Positions 38,375 to 47,225 of a stretch of 64,000 bases of DNA are shown here, one piece after another. The position numbers and the translations under genes are program-made. The DNA lies in assembly GCF_018619435.1 (NCBI RefSeq), contig NZ_JAHFZF010000004.1, positions 62,001-126,000 of the forward strand, read 5' to 3'. Within the stretch, counting starts at the first letter, position 1; each line of letters opens with the position of its first letter. This DNA is from Rhodoferax sp. U11-2br. GTDB lineage: Bacteria; Pseudomonadota; Gammaproteobacteria; Burkholderiales; Burkholderiaceae_C. Under the pieces are notes generated by a model. It was not told where the DNA came from. It made no database searches and saw only the letters and a list, made by a program, of their open reading frames with translations.

Positions 38375-39915
38375 GTTTCGCTCAGTGTTTGGTTGTTGTG
38401 TTGCAGAAAGGCGCGCAGTTCAACCGGCTGGGCCGGGTTGAGCCGCTGCACACGCAGGGTCATGCGCCAGGCGCCGGTGACCGGGTTTTTGTAGGCCAGG
38501 GTTTCAATCACCCGGCCATTGGCATTGGTGCTGGCCATGGCTTGCACGGGCGCGCCCTCGGGCAAGGCATCCAGGGCCGGGCCAGCAAAATCGAGCACAA
38601 ACTGGTGTTGGTCCTGCACCTCGGCGCCGGGCCGCAGGTAACCCGTACCACGGCGTGACTGCGTCACCCAGCCATTGGGCGGCAGCTGCTGGTTCTGGCC
38701 CTGCCAGTGGATCGTGTAGGCAAAATCTATCGACTGGCCCGGCTGGGGCATGTTGGCGGGCACCCAGTAGGCGGCCACGTTGTCGTGGGTTTCGTCGGGA
38801 ATGCCAAATTGCAGCAGCTCCACCCGGCCCGGGCCCCAGTCGCCCAGTGGCGTGACCCAGGCGCTGGGCCGCATCTCATAACGCGCTTCGGTGTCCTCAT
38901 AACTTTGGAAGGCACGGTCGCGCTGCATCAGGCCAAAACCTTTCAGGCTCTTCATGCTGAACGAGGTGGTGATCGCCGCGCCCGGGTTCTGCAGCGGCCG
39001 CCACAGCCATTCACCCTCACCGGTGGCGATCATCAGGCCGTCGGAGTCGTGCACTTCGGGGCGGAAATCTTCTTTGCGGGGCTGGTTTTCACCGAAGAAA
39101 AACATGCTGGTCAGGGGTGCCAGGCCCAGGGTGGCCACGGGTTTGTCGGTGGCACGCATGAAGACACGGGCATGCACTTCGGTGCGGGTCTGTTCACCCG
39201 GTGTGATGTCAAAACGGTAGGTGCCCGTCATGCGCGGGGAATCCATCAGCGCGTAGAGGGTGAGTTGTTTGACGCCGTTGGTCGGCTTTTCGAGCCAGAA
39301 CTCTGTAAAGCGCGGAAACTCTTCTGGCGCAGCGCCCGAGGTGTCCACTGCCAGCCCGCGTGCGGACAGGCCGTAACGTTGCCCGGCACCCAGCGCCCGG
39401 AAGTAGCTGGCGCCAGAGAAAACGACCAGCTCGTCCTTGTGCTCGGCCGTGTTCAAGTTGCTGAAGGTGCGCAGGCCACCAAAGCCCAGATCGCCCCAGG
39501 TCTGCGGCGACAACTTGTTTTGCCCGTAGTTGAAATCTGCCGGGTTGTACGGAATCGGCTTGACACCCTGCGCGGTGATTTCGTTGAGGCGAACGATGTC
39601 GCTGAGTCGGCCAACATGGAAAAAATTGGCCTCATACGGCAGCTTGTCGGCACGCCACAAGTTCTGGTCTGGGTTGAAGCGGATGTCGCGGTAACCGTCA
39701 TAGTCCAGATTGGCCAGCTCGGTGGGCATGGCCTGGTTGGCCGGTTTGAACGGCGCTTGAGCCTGCGCACGGGCCAGTGCCGCCACATCGTCCAGACCCC
39801 AGGCTTGGGCTTGATCAGCGGCCAGAGTCAGCAGACCGGCAACCAGAAGGGCCACAAACTGGGTCGAAACGGCAGATGCACGACGCTGAAAAGAAGGGTG
39901 AAAAAAGGATGGCAT
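38350..39915 (-). CDS. opgG: Glucans biosynthesis protein OpgG
   Basis: This 521-residue periplasmic protein is needed for glucan backbone branching and release, with OpgH. An N-terminal signal peptide (AVSTQFVALLVAGLLTLAADQ, cleaved after AQA) precedes the OpgG beta-sandwich fold; motifs include FNPDQNLWRADKLPYEANFF and YALMDSPRMTGTYRFDITPG. It is the first gene of the opgGH operon. A sigma-54 promoter lies immediately upstream, at a spacing that places the transcript start near the ATG itself, with three GlrR-type sites farther upstream. The start codon at 39915 should be viewed with that in mind. Confidence 0.9.
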   Translation of the reverse strand: MPSFFHPSFQRRASAVSTQFVALLVAGLLTLAADQAQAWGLDDVAALARAQAQAPFKPANQAMPTELANLDYDGYRDIRFNPDQNLWRADKLPYEANFFHVGRLSDIVRLNEITAQGVKPIPYNPADFNYGQNKLSPQTWGDLGFGGLRTFSNLNTAEHKDELVVFSGASYFRALGAGQRYGLSARGLAVDTSGAAPEEFPRFTEFWLEKPTNGVKQLTLYALMDSPRMTGTYRFDITPGEQTRTEVHARVFMRATDKPVATLGLAPLTSMFFFGENQPRKEDFRPEVHDSDGLMIATGEGEWLWRPLQNPGAAITTSFSMKSLKGFGLMQRDRAFQSYEDTEARYEMRPSAWVTPLGDWGPGRVELLQFGIPDETHDNVAAYWVPANMPQPGQSIDFAYTIHWQGQNQQLPPNGWVTQSRRGTGYLRPGAEVQDQHQFVLDFAGPALDALPEGAPVQAMASTNANGRVIETLAYKNPVTGAWRMTLRVQRLNPAQPVELRAFLQHNNQTLSETWTNLITP

Positions 39916-39926
39916 GCCACCCCTAG

Positions 39927-39942
39927 TGCAAACCCTATGCCA
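39927..39942 (-). promoter_or_regulatory. Sigma-54 promoter pointing at opgG
   Basis: On the minus strand the sequence TGGCATAGGGTTTGCA matches the sigma-54 consensus TGGCAC-N5-TTGCA at all but one position. The GG and GC are exactly 10 bases apart. Transcription would start near 39916, at the annotated opgG ATG. Confidence 0.72.
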
Positions 39943-40036
39943 GTCTATAAAAGTCGAATGAAATCAACAGCTTAGATGATTTTTGAAATGGTTTGCCGCG
40001 AAAGCGGCGGGAAACCTCGATAAACCCCACCGTTTT

Positions 40037-40139
40037 TGTCGCCAAACAGCGACAAGATCCAGGCGGAAAAGAAAAAATCTTTTGAAATCAACGGTTTGGC
40101 TTGTCGCCTGATAGCGACGCCTGTCTTTGCTGAGCGACA
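40037..40139. promoter_or_regulatory. Three GlrR-type enhancer sites (TGTC-N10-GACA)
   Basis: Site A is TGTCGCCAAACAGCGACA (40037-40054), an exact TGTC-N10-GACA with 6-base arms. Site B is TGTCGCCTGATAGCGACG (40102-40119), with one base off. Site C is TGTCTTTGCTGAGCGACA (40122-40139), exact. TGTC-N10-GACA is the reported E. coli GlrR recognition sequence. They lie about 110-210 bases upstream of the opgG sigma-54 promoter, the normal place for enhancers. Confidence 0.75.
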
Positions 40140-40143
40140 GACA

Positions 40144-41529
40144 CTAGGCGCCGTGGTCGGCCTTGAACAGGCCTGGCGTCAAGCCGTGTTTTTGCATCAG
40201 GCGGTAAAACTCGGTGCGGTTGCGGTCGGCCAGCTGGGCGGCATCGGCCACATTGCCGTCGGTCAGCTTGAGCAGGCCCACCAGGTAGTCGCGCTCAAAA
40301 CGTTGTTTGGCTTCGGCAAAGCTGAGCACCTCCACACTGGGTGAACGCAGGGCGCGCTGCACCAGGGTCAGCGGCACCAGCGGTGTGGTCGAGAGGGCGC
40401 AGACCTGCTCCACCACGTTGTAGAGCTGGCGCACATTGCCCGGCCAGGCGGCCGTGGTCAGAGCAATCAAGGCCTCGGGCGCAAAACCGCTCAGGCGTTT
40501 GTTGTATTTGCTGGCCAGCTTGACCAGGAAATGGTTCGCCAGCAGCGCGATGTCTTCGCGCCGCTCTGACAGCGGTGGCAAGGTCAGGGTCACCACATTG
40601 AGCCGGTAATACAGGTCGGCGCGGAACTGGCCCTCGGCCATCGCCTGGTCCAGGTCGCGGTGGGTGGCCGAGATGATGCGCACATCCACCGGCGTGGACT
40701 GGCTGGCGCCCAGCGGGCGCACCGTGCGCTCTTGCAGCACCCGCAACAGCTTGACCTGCAACGCCGAAGGCATGTCGCCGATCTCGTCAAGCAGCAGGGT
40801 GCCACCGTCGGCCGTCTGAAACAGACCGATGTGGTTGGACACCGCGCCGGTGAAAGCGCCCCGGACATGGCCAAACAGTTCCGACTCGAGCAGGGCCTCT
40901 GGAATGGCGCCGCAGTTCACCGCAATAAAGGGTTTTTTGGCCCGTGTACCAGCCTGGTGGATGGCCCGGGCCAGCAGCTCCTTGCCGGTGCCACTTTCAC
41001 CCCGCAGCAAGACGCTGGCGTCCGACTGTGCCACCATGTGTGCCTCGGCCAGCACCTCGGCCATGCGGCTGGATCGGCTGATGATCTGGTCTTGCCAGGC
41101 GGGCGGGCTGCCGGGTCGGCTGGACTGGGACAGCGCGCTCAGCGACAGCGCCTGCGCAATCTTGTCGAGCAGCGCCTTGCCGTCAAACGGCTTGGTCAGG
41201 TACGAGAACACACCCCGCTCGGTGGCCTGCACCGCGTCGGGAATGGTGCCGTGCGCGGTCAGCAGAATCACCGGCAGCGAGGGGTGTTGGGTGCGGATGT
41301 CGTCAAACAACGCCAGGCCGTCGCGGCCCGGCAGCCGCACATCACTGAGCACCAGCTGGGGCCGCTCGATAGACAACTGGGTCAAAGCGTCCTCGGCAGA
41401 GCGCACTGCACTGACCCGGTACCCGGCGGCAGTGAGCCGGATGGTGAGCAGGCGCAGCATGTCGGCGTCGTCATCCACCACCAGCAGATGCGGCCCGGGT
41501 GCGGGCGGTGTGTTAAGCGGCGGGCTCAT
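40144..41529 (-). CDS. glrR: Sigma-54-dependent response regulator, GlrR/QseF type
   Basis: This 461-residue response regulator has a receiver domain with the phospho-acceptor Asp63 (LVLSDVRLPGRDGL), an AAA+ sigma-54 activation domain (Walker A LRGESGTGKELLARAI, GAFTGA present, Walker B GGTLLLDEIGDMPS) and a Fis-type C-terminal helix-turn-helix (GNVADAAQLADRNRTEFYRL). With the kinase and lipoprotein upstream it reproduces the E. coli glrK-qseG-glrR order. GlrR in enterobacteria activates glmY and rpoE. Here the adjacent TGTC-N10-GACA sites suggest it acts on opgG. The start overlaps the lipoprotein stop by four bases. Confidence 0.88.
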   Translation of the reverse strand: MSPPLNTPPAPGPHLLVVDDDADMLRLLTIRLTAAGYRVSAVRSAEDALTQLSIERPQLVLSDVRLPGRDGLALFDDIRTQHPSLPVILLTAHGTIPDAVQATERGVFSYLTKPFDGKALLDKIAQALSLSALSQSSRPGSPPAWQDQIISRSSRMAEVLAEAHMVAQSDASVLLRGESGTGKELLARAIHQAGTRAKKPFIAVNCGAIPEALLESELFGHVRGAFTGAVSNHIGLFQTADGGTLLLDEIGDMPSALQVKLLRVLQERTVRPLGASQSTPVDVRIISATHRDLDQAMAEGQFRADLYYRLNVVTLTLPPLSERREDIALLANHFLVKLASKYNKRLSGFAPEALIALTTAAWPGNVRQLYNVVEQVCALSTTPLVPLTLVQRALRSPSVEVLSFAEAKQRFERDYLVGLLKLTDGNVADAAQLADRNRTEFYRLMQKHGLTPGLFKADHGA

Positions 41530-42182
41530 GGGGCGGGCGTGTGGTTGCCACGGCTGTTGGAGGCCGGGGCTTGGGGTGGGCGGCTGGTCAGGCTGCGCTC
41601 GATCGCCTTGAGGGCTTCCAGCCGGTCGGTGGTTTGGTCGAGCCTGCGCTGCAGCTCACGCGTCTGCTGGTTTTGTTTGTCCAACAAGTCTTCCAGGCGG
41701 CGTTGCTCCCCCAGGCGATAGGCCAACATACCCACCAGCGGGTGCAGCGCCTGCGCGCTGGTGTTGGCCAGCACCCGGCCGAGCAAGTCCTGGGCACGCT
41801 GGAACTCTGGTAACTGGCGAAACTGGCTCAGCACCAGGGCCAGCTGCACCTGGTCGGTGGGGCTGGCGGCATCACCAAGCCGGGTCACTTCCTGGCTCCA
41901 TTCTGCGGGCTGCATGCGCCGCACCCGCTCGGCATACACCAGCAGGCTCAGGACGGGCTCAGACGCCTGCGGTGCTGTGTGTGCCACCGGCGGTGTCGGT
42001 TTGCAAAGCACCGAGCTGGCGGGCAGCGCTGGCGTGGCGGCTGGGTGCACCGTCGCACTGCCGCCCTGGCCGACGGAACTGGCGCAACCTGCCGTCAACA
42101 TGACCAGCACGACAGAGGTCAACAATCCGGCACGGCGCAGGCGATGAGGGGGCCGCGCACAACAATCAGGGTTTAAAAACAT
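41526..42182 (-). CDS. QseG-like outer-membrane lipoprotein
   Basis: This 218-residue protein has a signal peptide with a lipobox (VMLTAGC, cysteine near residue 32), so it is a lipoprotein. A central region (EPVLSLLVYAERVRRMQPAE, then LGDAASPTDQVQLALVLSQF) is helical. A coiled-coil-like C-terminus (LLDKQNQQTRELQRRLDQ) follows. By position between the GlrK and GlrR genes it is the QseG (YfhG) homologue, which in E. coli modulates kinase activity from the outer membrane. The start ATG at 42182 overlaps the end of the kinase gene by 17 bases. Sequence similarity to QseG is low, so the symbol is not given. Confidence 0.7.
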   Translation of the reverse strand: MFLNPDCCARPPHRLRRAGLLTSVVLVMLTAGCASSVGQGGSATVHPAATPALPASSVLCKPTPPVAHTAPQASEPVLSLLVYAERVRRMQPAEWSQEVTRLGDAASPTDQVQLALVLSQFRQLPEFQRAQDLLGRVLANTSAQALHPLVGMLAYRLGEQRRLEDLLDKQNQQTRELQRRLDQTTDRLEALKAIERSLTSRPPQAPASNSRGNHTPAP

Positions 42183-43587
42183 GGGGTAACTCGATTCTGA
42201 AATGGGCACCCACGGGGGCGGGCAGCAGCTCGATGCGCCCGCCGTGGGCGGCAATGTACTCATACACGATGGACAGGCCAATACCACTGCCGCGCACCAC
42301 GTCGGTCGGTTGGCGTTCACCACGGTAAAACGGCTCAAAAATCCGCTCACGGTCCGCCTGCGCCACCCCTACACCCTGGTCGTGGATGTCGATACGCACC
42401 AGACGCGGCAGCGTGCTCAGCTCCAGGCGGATCACCCCTTTGAGCGGAGAGTAACGAATGGCATTGGACAACAGGTTGGCCAGTACCGTGCCGATCTTGT
42501 CGGGGTCCAGTTGCACCAGCGTGGGCTGGCCGACGACCGTGACGGTGAGTTCGCGGGCGCGGCATTGCAGGCGCTGGGCGTCCGCCTGGGCTTCCATCAG
42601 CTGCAGCAGGTCGATGGTCTGACGGTGCAACTGGCGCGCCTCAAACGCTGCGGTGTTGAAGCGCAACAGGTCTTCAATCTGGCCCTGCAACACATTGGTG
42701 TTGTGGCGCAGGATCTGGGCAATTTCGCGCTGTTCGCGGTTGAGTTCACCGGCCACACTGTCTTCCAGCAGCGAGACACCTTCGCGCAGCGAGGCCAGCG
42801 GGGTTTTGAGTTCATGCGAGATATGGCGCAAAAAGCGTGATTTGTCGGCATCGAGCTCCACCAGGCGCAGGCGCAGCCAGTTCAGCCGCTGGCCCACCAT
42901 GGCCAGGTCAGCCGGCCCCCGGATGGTGATGGTCTCATCGAGCCGGTTTTCACCCAGGTCCACAATGGCGTTTTCCAGCCGTTTGAGCGGCACCGTGAAC
43001 CAGACACCAAACGCCAGCGCCATGGCCACCGCCAGCACGATGGCCCAGGTGACCTGCTGCGCCAGGTGGCTGCGGCTGTCTTCGAGCTTGGCCTCCAGCG
43101 CCTGGTTACGCTGCTGGATGATTTTTTGCACCTGCACCGCCACCGCCGCATTCACGCTGGCCAGTTCGCGAAAGTTTTGCGCCAACTCGCGCTCCCGATC
43201 CAGCGCGGTCTCTGGCGGGCCGGTCAACAGATCGTTGACTTCCTGCAAATGGGCGCGCCATTGCTGCGCGCGTTCGTGCGACAGGCCTGCGGCGCTCAGA
43301 CTGTCCAACAGCGTGGTGGCCTCGCGCGCCTGTTCGGCCACACGGGTGCGCAGCACGCGGTCATCCAGCACCACCGACTGGCGCGAGGTGCGCTCCATCG
43401 ACACACTCAGCTCACTGAGCGACTGGGCCAGTTGACCCAGCTCCAGCGAACGCGCCGCGCCGTCGCGGCTTTGCAGCGTGAGCTCTTCCAGCGTGAACAG
43501 GGCGCGCAACGAGGCGGCCCCCAGCAAAGCGGCAATCAGCAAAAACGCGATCACCAGGAGTTGCCGGAACGAGAATTTCTGAAGCAT
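42166..43587 (-). CDS. glrK: Sensor histidine kinase, GlrK/QseE type
   Basis: This is a 473-residue membrane histidine kinase. Two membrane segments (LLVIAFLLIAALLGAASL; WAIVLAVAMALAFGVWF) bracket a helical periplasmic sensor of about 145 residues. Then come HAMP, a HisKA domain with His258 (FLRHISHELKTPLASL) and the ATPase domain with N, G1 and G2 boxes (VLANLLSNAIRYSP; DIHDQGVG; GSGIGLSIVYEY). It is the first gene of the three-gene system and is expected to phosphorylate the GlrR-type regulator downstream. The stimulus is unknown; envelope state is a reasonable guess given the glucan target. Confidence 0.88.
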   Translation of the reverse strand: MLQKFSFRQLLVIAFLLIAALLGAASLRALFTLEELTLQSRDGAARSLELGQLAQSLSELSVSMERTSRQSVVLDDRVLRTRVAEQAREATTLLDSLSAAGLSHERAQQWRAHLQEVNDLLTGPPETALDRERELAQNFRELASVNAAVAVQVQKIIQQRNQALEAKLEDSRSHLAQQVTWAIVLAVAMALAFGVWFTVPLKRLENAIVDLGENRLDETITIRGPADLAMVGQRLNWLRLRLVELDADKSRFLRHISHELKTPLASLREGVSLLEDSVAGELNREQREIAQILRHNTNVLQGQIEDLLRFNTAAFEARQLHRQTIDLLQLMEAQADAQRLQCRARELTVTVVGQPTLVQLDPDKIGTVLANLLSNAIRYSPLKGVIRLELSTLPRLVRIDIHDQGVGVAQADRERIFEPFYRGERQPTDVVRGSGIGLSIVYEYIAAHGGRIELLPAPVGAHFRIELPHVFKP

Positions 43588-44146
43588 GGGGTTGATGGGC
43601 TGAAGGCGGATGTAAAACTATTGTTTGTATAGCGGTTGGCCCTTGATAAATAAGGGCTGGAGGCAGATTTCTTATATAGGCAACGGGGCGGATTGGGCCA
43701 TCACTGCAGCGCCGTCAGCGCCTGGGGCGTGACGCCTGCAACACCTCTGCCTTGGGTTTGGCAAGGTATTGCGGCCATCGGTGGCTTGGCTGACCTGGGT
43801 CAGACGCATGGACAAGGAACAGGGCCTCCAACCGCATGGGTCGAAGTATGGCATGCCTTGACATGGCCCCAGCGGACGCTCGTATAGCTACTGCCTGAAA
43901 ACGGCCTGCCACGATGTGCTGCTCGGTAGATGTCCTGTGTTTGTCGTTGGCAGGAGATGGGACGGACGGTCGACAAACGGCTGTTGGAGGGCATTCATTT
44001 TCCCGTGCCAGTCGGAATTGAAAAGACCTGAAAAGTCCAAACGAACTACACAAACCAGTTATTGGCCTCGTTCTCCTGAAACAAAACTTCACTAGTATCT
44101 CGATTGGGGAGTGGCGTTAGTCAATGATTTTGCCGCGAGGAAGTGT
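43588..44146 (+). other. Gene-free gap upstream of the PEP-CTERM gene
   Basis: This 559-base gap has no credible gene. It holds a degenerate palindromic repeat (43630-43670), a second weak repeat-like element on the minus strand (43881-43910, tail TAGCTATACG) and one member of a diverged direct repeat (43921-43960) whose partner is at 44843-44882. The left half probably carries the glrK promoter; the right half is AT-richer and leads to the PEP-CTERM gene. Confidence 0.55.
43630..43670 (+). repeat. Degenerate TAGCTAT-family repeat upstream of the sensor kinase gene
   Basis: TTGGCCCTT (43636-43644) and AAGGGCTGG (43652-43660) form a stem with wobble pairs around GATAAAT. The stem matches the dispersed repeat family, but the TAGCTAT tail is eroded. 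Confidence 0.55.
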
Positions 44147-44882
44147 ATGAAAAAGACATGGATCAAGACCATCGCTTTGCTATGTGCTTGCTTTCTCTCA
44201 ACATCATCTTTTGCGCTGCCGAGTTTCGCGCGCGTGGTGTCAGGTGAGGCGACTCTTTTTTGGGGAGCAAACTCGTTGACGGTTGAGACCAAAGGAAATA
44301 CCACGATTGAGTGGCACTCCTTTGACTTGAGCGAAGTCGATCACGTTTACTTCAATCAATCCAACGCCAGTAACTGGGTTTGGAACACTGTGTTTGATAC
44401 TGGCCCTATCCAAATATCAGGAACTATCACCTCGAATGGAGGCTGGGGTTTGACTGGAACAGAGTTTGTGATAAACGGCTCGCTTGCTGCTCCAAACCTT
44501 ACTGCAGGGAGCCCAGTCTCGCTAACGGGGGGTACCTTGGTTTCCGGAGCGGCAATTGGTAACGGAGACACCGCTTCTTCATTGTTGGGCGGTGAGATTG
44601 TTTTCATCGTAGCTGGTAGTGGCGGAGACATCCGGCTTCCGCAACCAAGTGGGGTGATCATCCCCAGTATTCCTGAACCCAGGTCCTACGCCATATTGCT
44701 GGCCGGTTTGGGGCTGTTGGGTGCAGCCACGCGTTGTCGCCGGCAAGCTCACTAGGTCTGGTCAGGCGAAGTGTCGGCTCGTTTGTTTGTGTGAGTAAGT
44801 GACTCATAACTGCAACCACGCCGTTCACCCCTGTGATGTCCCGCTCGGTAGATGTCCAGCGTTTGTATTTGGTAGAGAGTGG
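43921..44882 (+). repeat. Diverged direct repeats flanking the PEP-CTERM gene
   Basis: Copies at 43921-43960 and 44843-44882 both begin GCTCGGTAGATGTCC and continue with similar GTTTGT, TTGG and GAG blocks. Upstream of both is GATGT with one or two differences. They are about 920 bases apart and bracket the AT-richer PEP-CTERM gene. They may be traces of an insertion or duplication. Confidence 0.5.
44147..44755 (+). CDS. PEP-CTERM sorted exported protein
   Basis: This 202-residue exported protein has an N-terminal signal peptide (MKKTWIKTIALLCACFLSTS). The C-terminus is a PEP-CTERM sorting signal: PEPRSYAILLAGLGLLGAA followed by the basic RCRRQ. Such proteins are processed by exosortase and found on the surface or in exopolysaccharide-linked locations. 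The middle is Gly/Thr/Asn/Ser-rich beta material (TITSNGGWGLTGTEF; GGTLVSGAAIGNG) with no catalytic motif. The DNA is clearly AT-richer than neighbours. No exosortase or PEP-CTERM partner genes are in the window. Confidence 0.85.
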   Translation: MKKTWIKTIALLCACFLSTSSFALPSFARVVSGEATLFWGANSLTVETKGNTTIEWHSFDLSEVDHVYFNQSNASNWVWNTVFDTGPIQISGTITSNGGWGLTGTEFVINGSLAAPNLTAGSPVSLTGGTLVSGAAIGNGDTASSLLGGEIVFIVAGSGGDIRLPQPSGVIIPSIPEPRSYAILLAGLGLLGAATRCRRQAH

Positions 44883-44963
44883 TATTGGCCAATCGTGGCT
44901 GTTGGCGTGGTTCCGATACTCGCCAATATCCGTTTCCAGAACATCCTGTGCTGCCGTGACCCG

Positions 44964-45902
44964 CTAGAGTTTTGGGTTCACGCCGGGCAGTTGCTGGGGT
45001 TCAGCCAAATCACGATCCAACAAACAATCGATAAAAGCGCTCAAAAGCGGTGAGGGGTGGCGCCGGTTTGAGTAGTACAAAAACAGCCCAGGCCGTGTGA
45101 TGGACCAATCGGCAAGCACCGGCACCAGCTGTCCTTGGGCCAGATGTTCATCCACTCTCGTGCGCTCGAAGGCATAGGCAATGCCCATCCCCTGCAGTGC
45201 CGCGGCAACACCGATGTCCGAGTTGTTGGTGACCAGTGGCCCTTCTGCGGCGATGTCGAGCCGCGCTCCTTTTTTTTCGAACTCCCAGCGAGAAGCTTGG
45301 CCATCCATCTGAAGACGCCAGTTGATGCAGGCGTGGCTGTGCAGGTCGGCGGGGGACTGCGGCGTGCCACGGCACGCCAGGTAGTCCGGTGACGCCACGG
45401 CGATCATCTTCACGTCGGGGGTCAGGCGCACGGCAATCATGTCCTTCTCAAGCCGCCTGCCCACGCGGATGCCCGCGTCGAAGCGGCCAGCGACGATATC
45501 GCTGAGCCCATCGTCCACCACGATGTCCAGCAGCACCTCAGGGTGTGCCTGGTGAAAGCGACCCAGGCGCGGCGCAATGACCTGGCGGGCGGCCATGCCC
45601 AGCGTGTTGATGCGCAGTGTGCCACTCATGCTGCCCGCCGCAGCACTGGCCTCGGCCACCGCATCGGCCATGTCCTGAAACAGCGGTGCGATGCGTTGAT
45701 AGAGCTGCTGCCCGGTCGCCGTAGGCGCCACGCTGCGTGTGGTGCGGTTCAACAACCGCGCGCCGAGCCGCGCTTCAAGCTGGCGGATCGTCTGGCTCAG
45801 TGCGGAGGGCGACAGGCCCAGGTGTTCCGCTGCGCGGGCAAAGCTCGCGCGCTCGACCACGGCGGCAAAAGCCCTCAGTTCAGCAAAGTCCGATCCACGC
45901 AT
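44964..45902 (-). CDS. LysR family transcriptional regulator
   Basis: This 312-residue LysR regulator has an N-terminal helix-turn-helix (ELRAFAAVVERASFARAAEH, SALSQTIRQLEARLG) and a C-terminal effector domain with the IAVRLTPDVKMIAVASPDYL region. ATG 45902 was chosen because family members begin near MRGSDFAELRAF; a longer frame to 45932 exists. It is divergent from an NTF2-like/SDR pair with a 101-base gap, so it probably regulates that pair. Confidence 0.88.
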   Translation of the reverse strand: MRGSDFAELRAFAAVVERASFARAAEHLGLSPSALSQTIRQLEARLGARLLNRTTRSVAPTATGQQLYQRIAPLFQDMADAVAEASAAAGSMSGTLRINTLGMAARQVIAPRLGRFHQAHPEVLLDIVVDDGLSDIVAGRFDAGIRVGRRLEKDMIAVRLTPDVKMIAVASPDYLACRGTPQSPADLHSHACINWRLQMDGQASRWEFEKKGARLDIAAEGPLVTNNSDIGVAAALQGMGIAYAFERTRVDEHLAQGQLVPVLADWSITRPGLFLYYSNRRHPSPLLSAFIDCLLDRDLAEPQQLPGVNPKL

Positions 45903-46003
45903 TCTGTATAAATTTCTACATAAGTCATTCAAATTCTAAGCTATTCACTAATTTGTACGGCAGGCGCATCCTCACTACTTCACCAACCCAGGAGTTCGTC
46001 ACC

Positions 46004-46333
46004 ATGAGCACTTTGCACCTTCCTGACCCGATATCCGCCTACTTTGCTGCAGACAAACAAACCCCTGAAGCGCTTGCCCGATGCTTCACAACCCACGCTG
46101 TGGTGAAGGACGAGGGCCACACCTACAGCGGCCTCGACGCCATCCAGGCGTGGAAGGCGGCGGCATCTGCCAAGTACACCTACACCAGTGAACCCACCGC
46201 GCTGGAGCTGCGTGAGGGCTGCCACACCGTCACGAGCCGGGTAGCGGGCAACTTCCCTGGCAGCCCGGTTGATCTGCGTTACCACTTTCGCTTGGAGCGT
46301 GGCCTGATCGCCTCGCTGGAGATCAGCGTATGA
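46004..46333 (+). CDS. SnoaL/NTF2-like small protein
   Basis: This 109-residue protein has the NTF2-like alpha-beta barrel outline of SnoaL-type proteins: [40 protein letters not shown], then a beta-rich half ending [16 protein letters not shown]. Such small proteins serve as isomerases, hydrolases or binding domains; the substrate is unknown. It is preceded by CACCATG with AGGAG-like bases, and its stop overlaps the SDR start by four bases (ATGA). Confidence 0.75.
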   Translation: MSTLHLPDPISAYFAADKQTPEALARCFTTHAVVKDEGHTYSGLDAIQAWKAAASAKYTYTSEPTALELREGCHTVTSRVAGNFPGSPVDLRYHFRLERGLIASLEISV

Positions 46334-47112
46334 GCTTCGACCTTCAATTGCAGGGCAAGCGTGCGCTGGTTACCGGTGGTACCAAAGGTGTGGGCGCCGC
46401 GGTGGTGCAGGCTTTGTTTGATGCCGGTGTGCAGGTGATGGCGACGGCGCGCTCTGCGCCTGTGCACCCGGTCGAAGGCGTGTTGTATGTGGCGGCTGAC
46501 GTGTCGACCGCCGAGGGGGCAACCGAGGTCGCGCTGGCCGTGCTCGGCCAATGGGGCGGGGTGGACATCCTGGTCAACGTGGTGGGTGGCTCTAGCGCGC
46601 CGGGCGGTGGCTTTGCCGCCTTGGACGACGCGCAATGGTTCAAAGAGTTGAACCAGAACCTGATGCCTGCCGTGCGTCTGGACCGGGCGTTGCTGCCGGC
46701 CATGCTGGCCCAGGGTTCGGGTGTGATCGTGCACGTCAGCTCCATCCAGCGGCTGCTGCCGCTGCCGGAGTCCACCACCGCCTATGCGGCGGCCAAAGCG
46801 GCCTTGTCCACCTACAGCAAGGCCTTGTCGAAAGAGGTGACACCGAAGGGCGTTCGTGTGCTGAGCGTCGCGCCCGGCTGGATCGAGACCGACGCCGCCA
46901 TTGCACTGGTCGAGCGCGTGGCGGCCCAGGCGGGTACGGATGCCGAGGGTGGCAAGCGGATCATCATGCAGTCGCTGGGGGGGATTCCACTTGGCCGCCC
47001 AGCCAAGCCGCAGGAAGTGGCAGACCTGATCAGCTTTTTGGTGTCACCCCGCGCGGGTTCTATCTCTGGCGCGGAGTATCTGATCGACGGAGGCACGGTG
47101 CCGACGGTCTAG
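46330..47112 (+). CDS. Short-chain dehydrogenase/reductase
   Basis: This 260-residue SDR has the cofactor motif [13 protein letters not shown] near residue 15, the catalytic Tyr-Lys in [16 protein letters not shown] (near 155) with a Ser in IVHVSSIQR upstream, and the C-terminal [15 protein letters not shown]. It is a classical oxidoreductase with probable NADP preference. It is translationally coupled to the NTF2-like gene. The physiological substrate is unknown; the pair is a plausible target of the divergent LysR regulator. Confidence 0.9.
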   Translation: MSFDLQLQGKRALVTGGTKGVGAAVVQALFDAGVQVMATARSAPVHPVEGVLYVAADVSTAEGATEVALAVLGQWGGVDILVNVVGGSSAPGGGFAALDDAQWFKELNQNLMPAVRLDRALLPAMLAQGSGVIVHVSSIQRLLPLPESTTAYAAAKAALSTYSKALSKEVTPKGVRVLSVAPGWIETDAAIALVERVAAQAGTDAEGGKRIIMQSLGGIPLGRPAKPQEVADLISFLVSPRAGSISGAEYLIDGGTVPTV

Positions 47113-47148
47113 CGGTACCCGCTGCCCGCCTGGTGTTAACCCATCTTA

Positions 47149-47204
47149 TAAGCCATTTGGCAATCTAGCCCTTATCCAATAAGGGCTGGTAGCTATTATT
47201 TTTG
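47149..47204 (+). repeat. TAGCTAT-tailed palindromic repeat between SDR and map
   Basis: This is the best copy of the family: TAAGCCATTTGGC leads to the perfect stem AGCCCTTAT / ATAAGGGCT (loop CCA, 47167-47187) and the tail GGTAGCTATTATTTTTG. It lies between convergent genes and can serve as a bidirectional terminator. Confidence 0.85.
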
Positions 47205-47225
47205 AAAAAACAGCTCGTTGACAAA

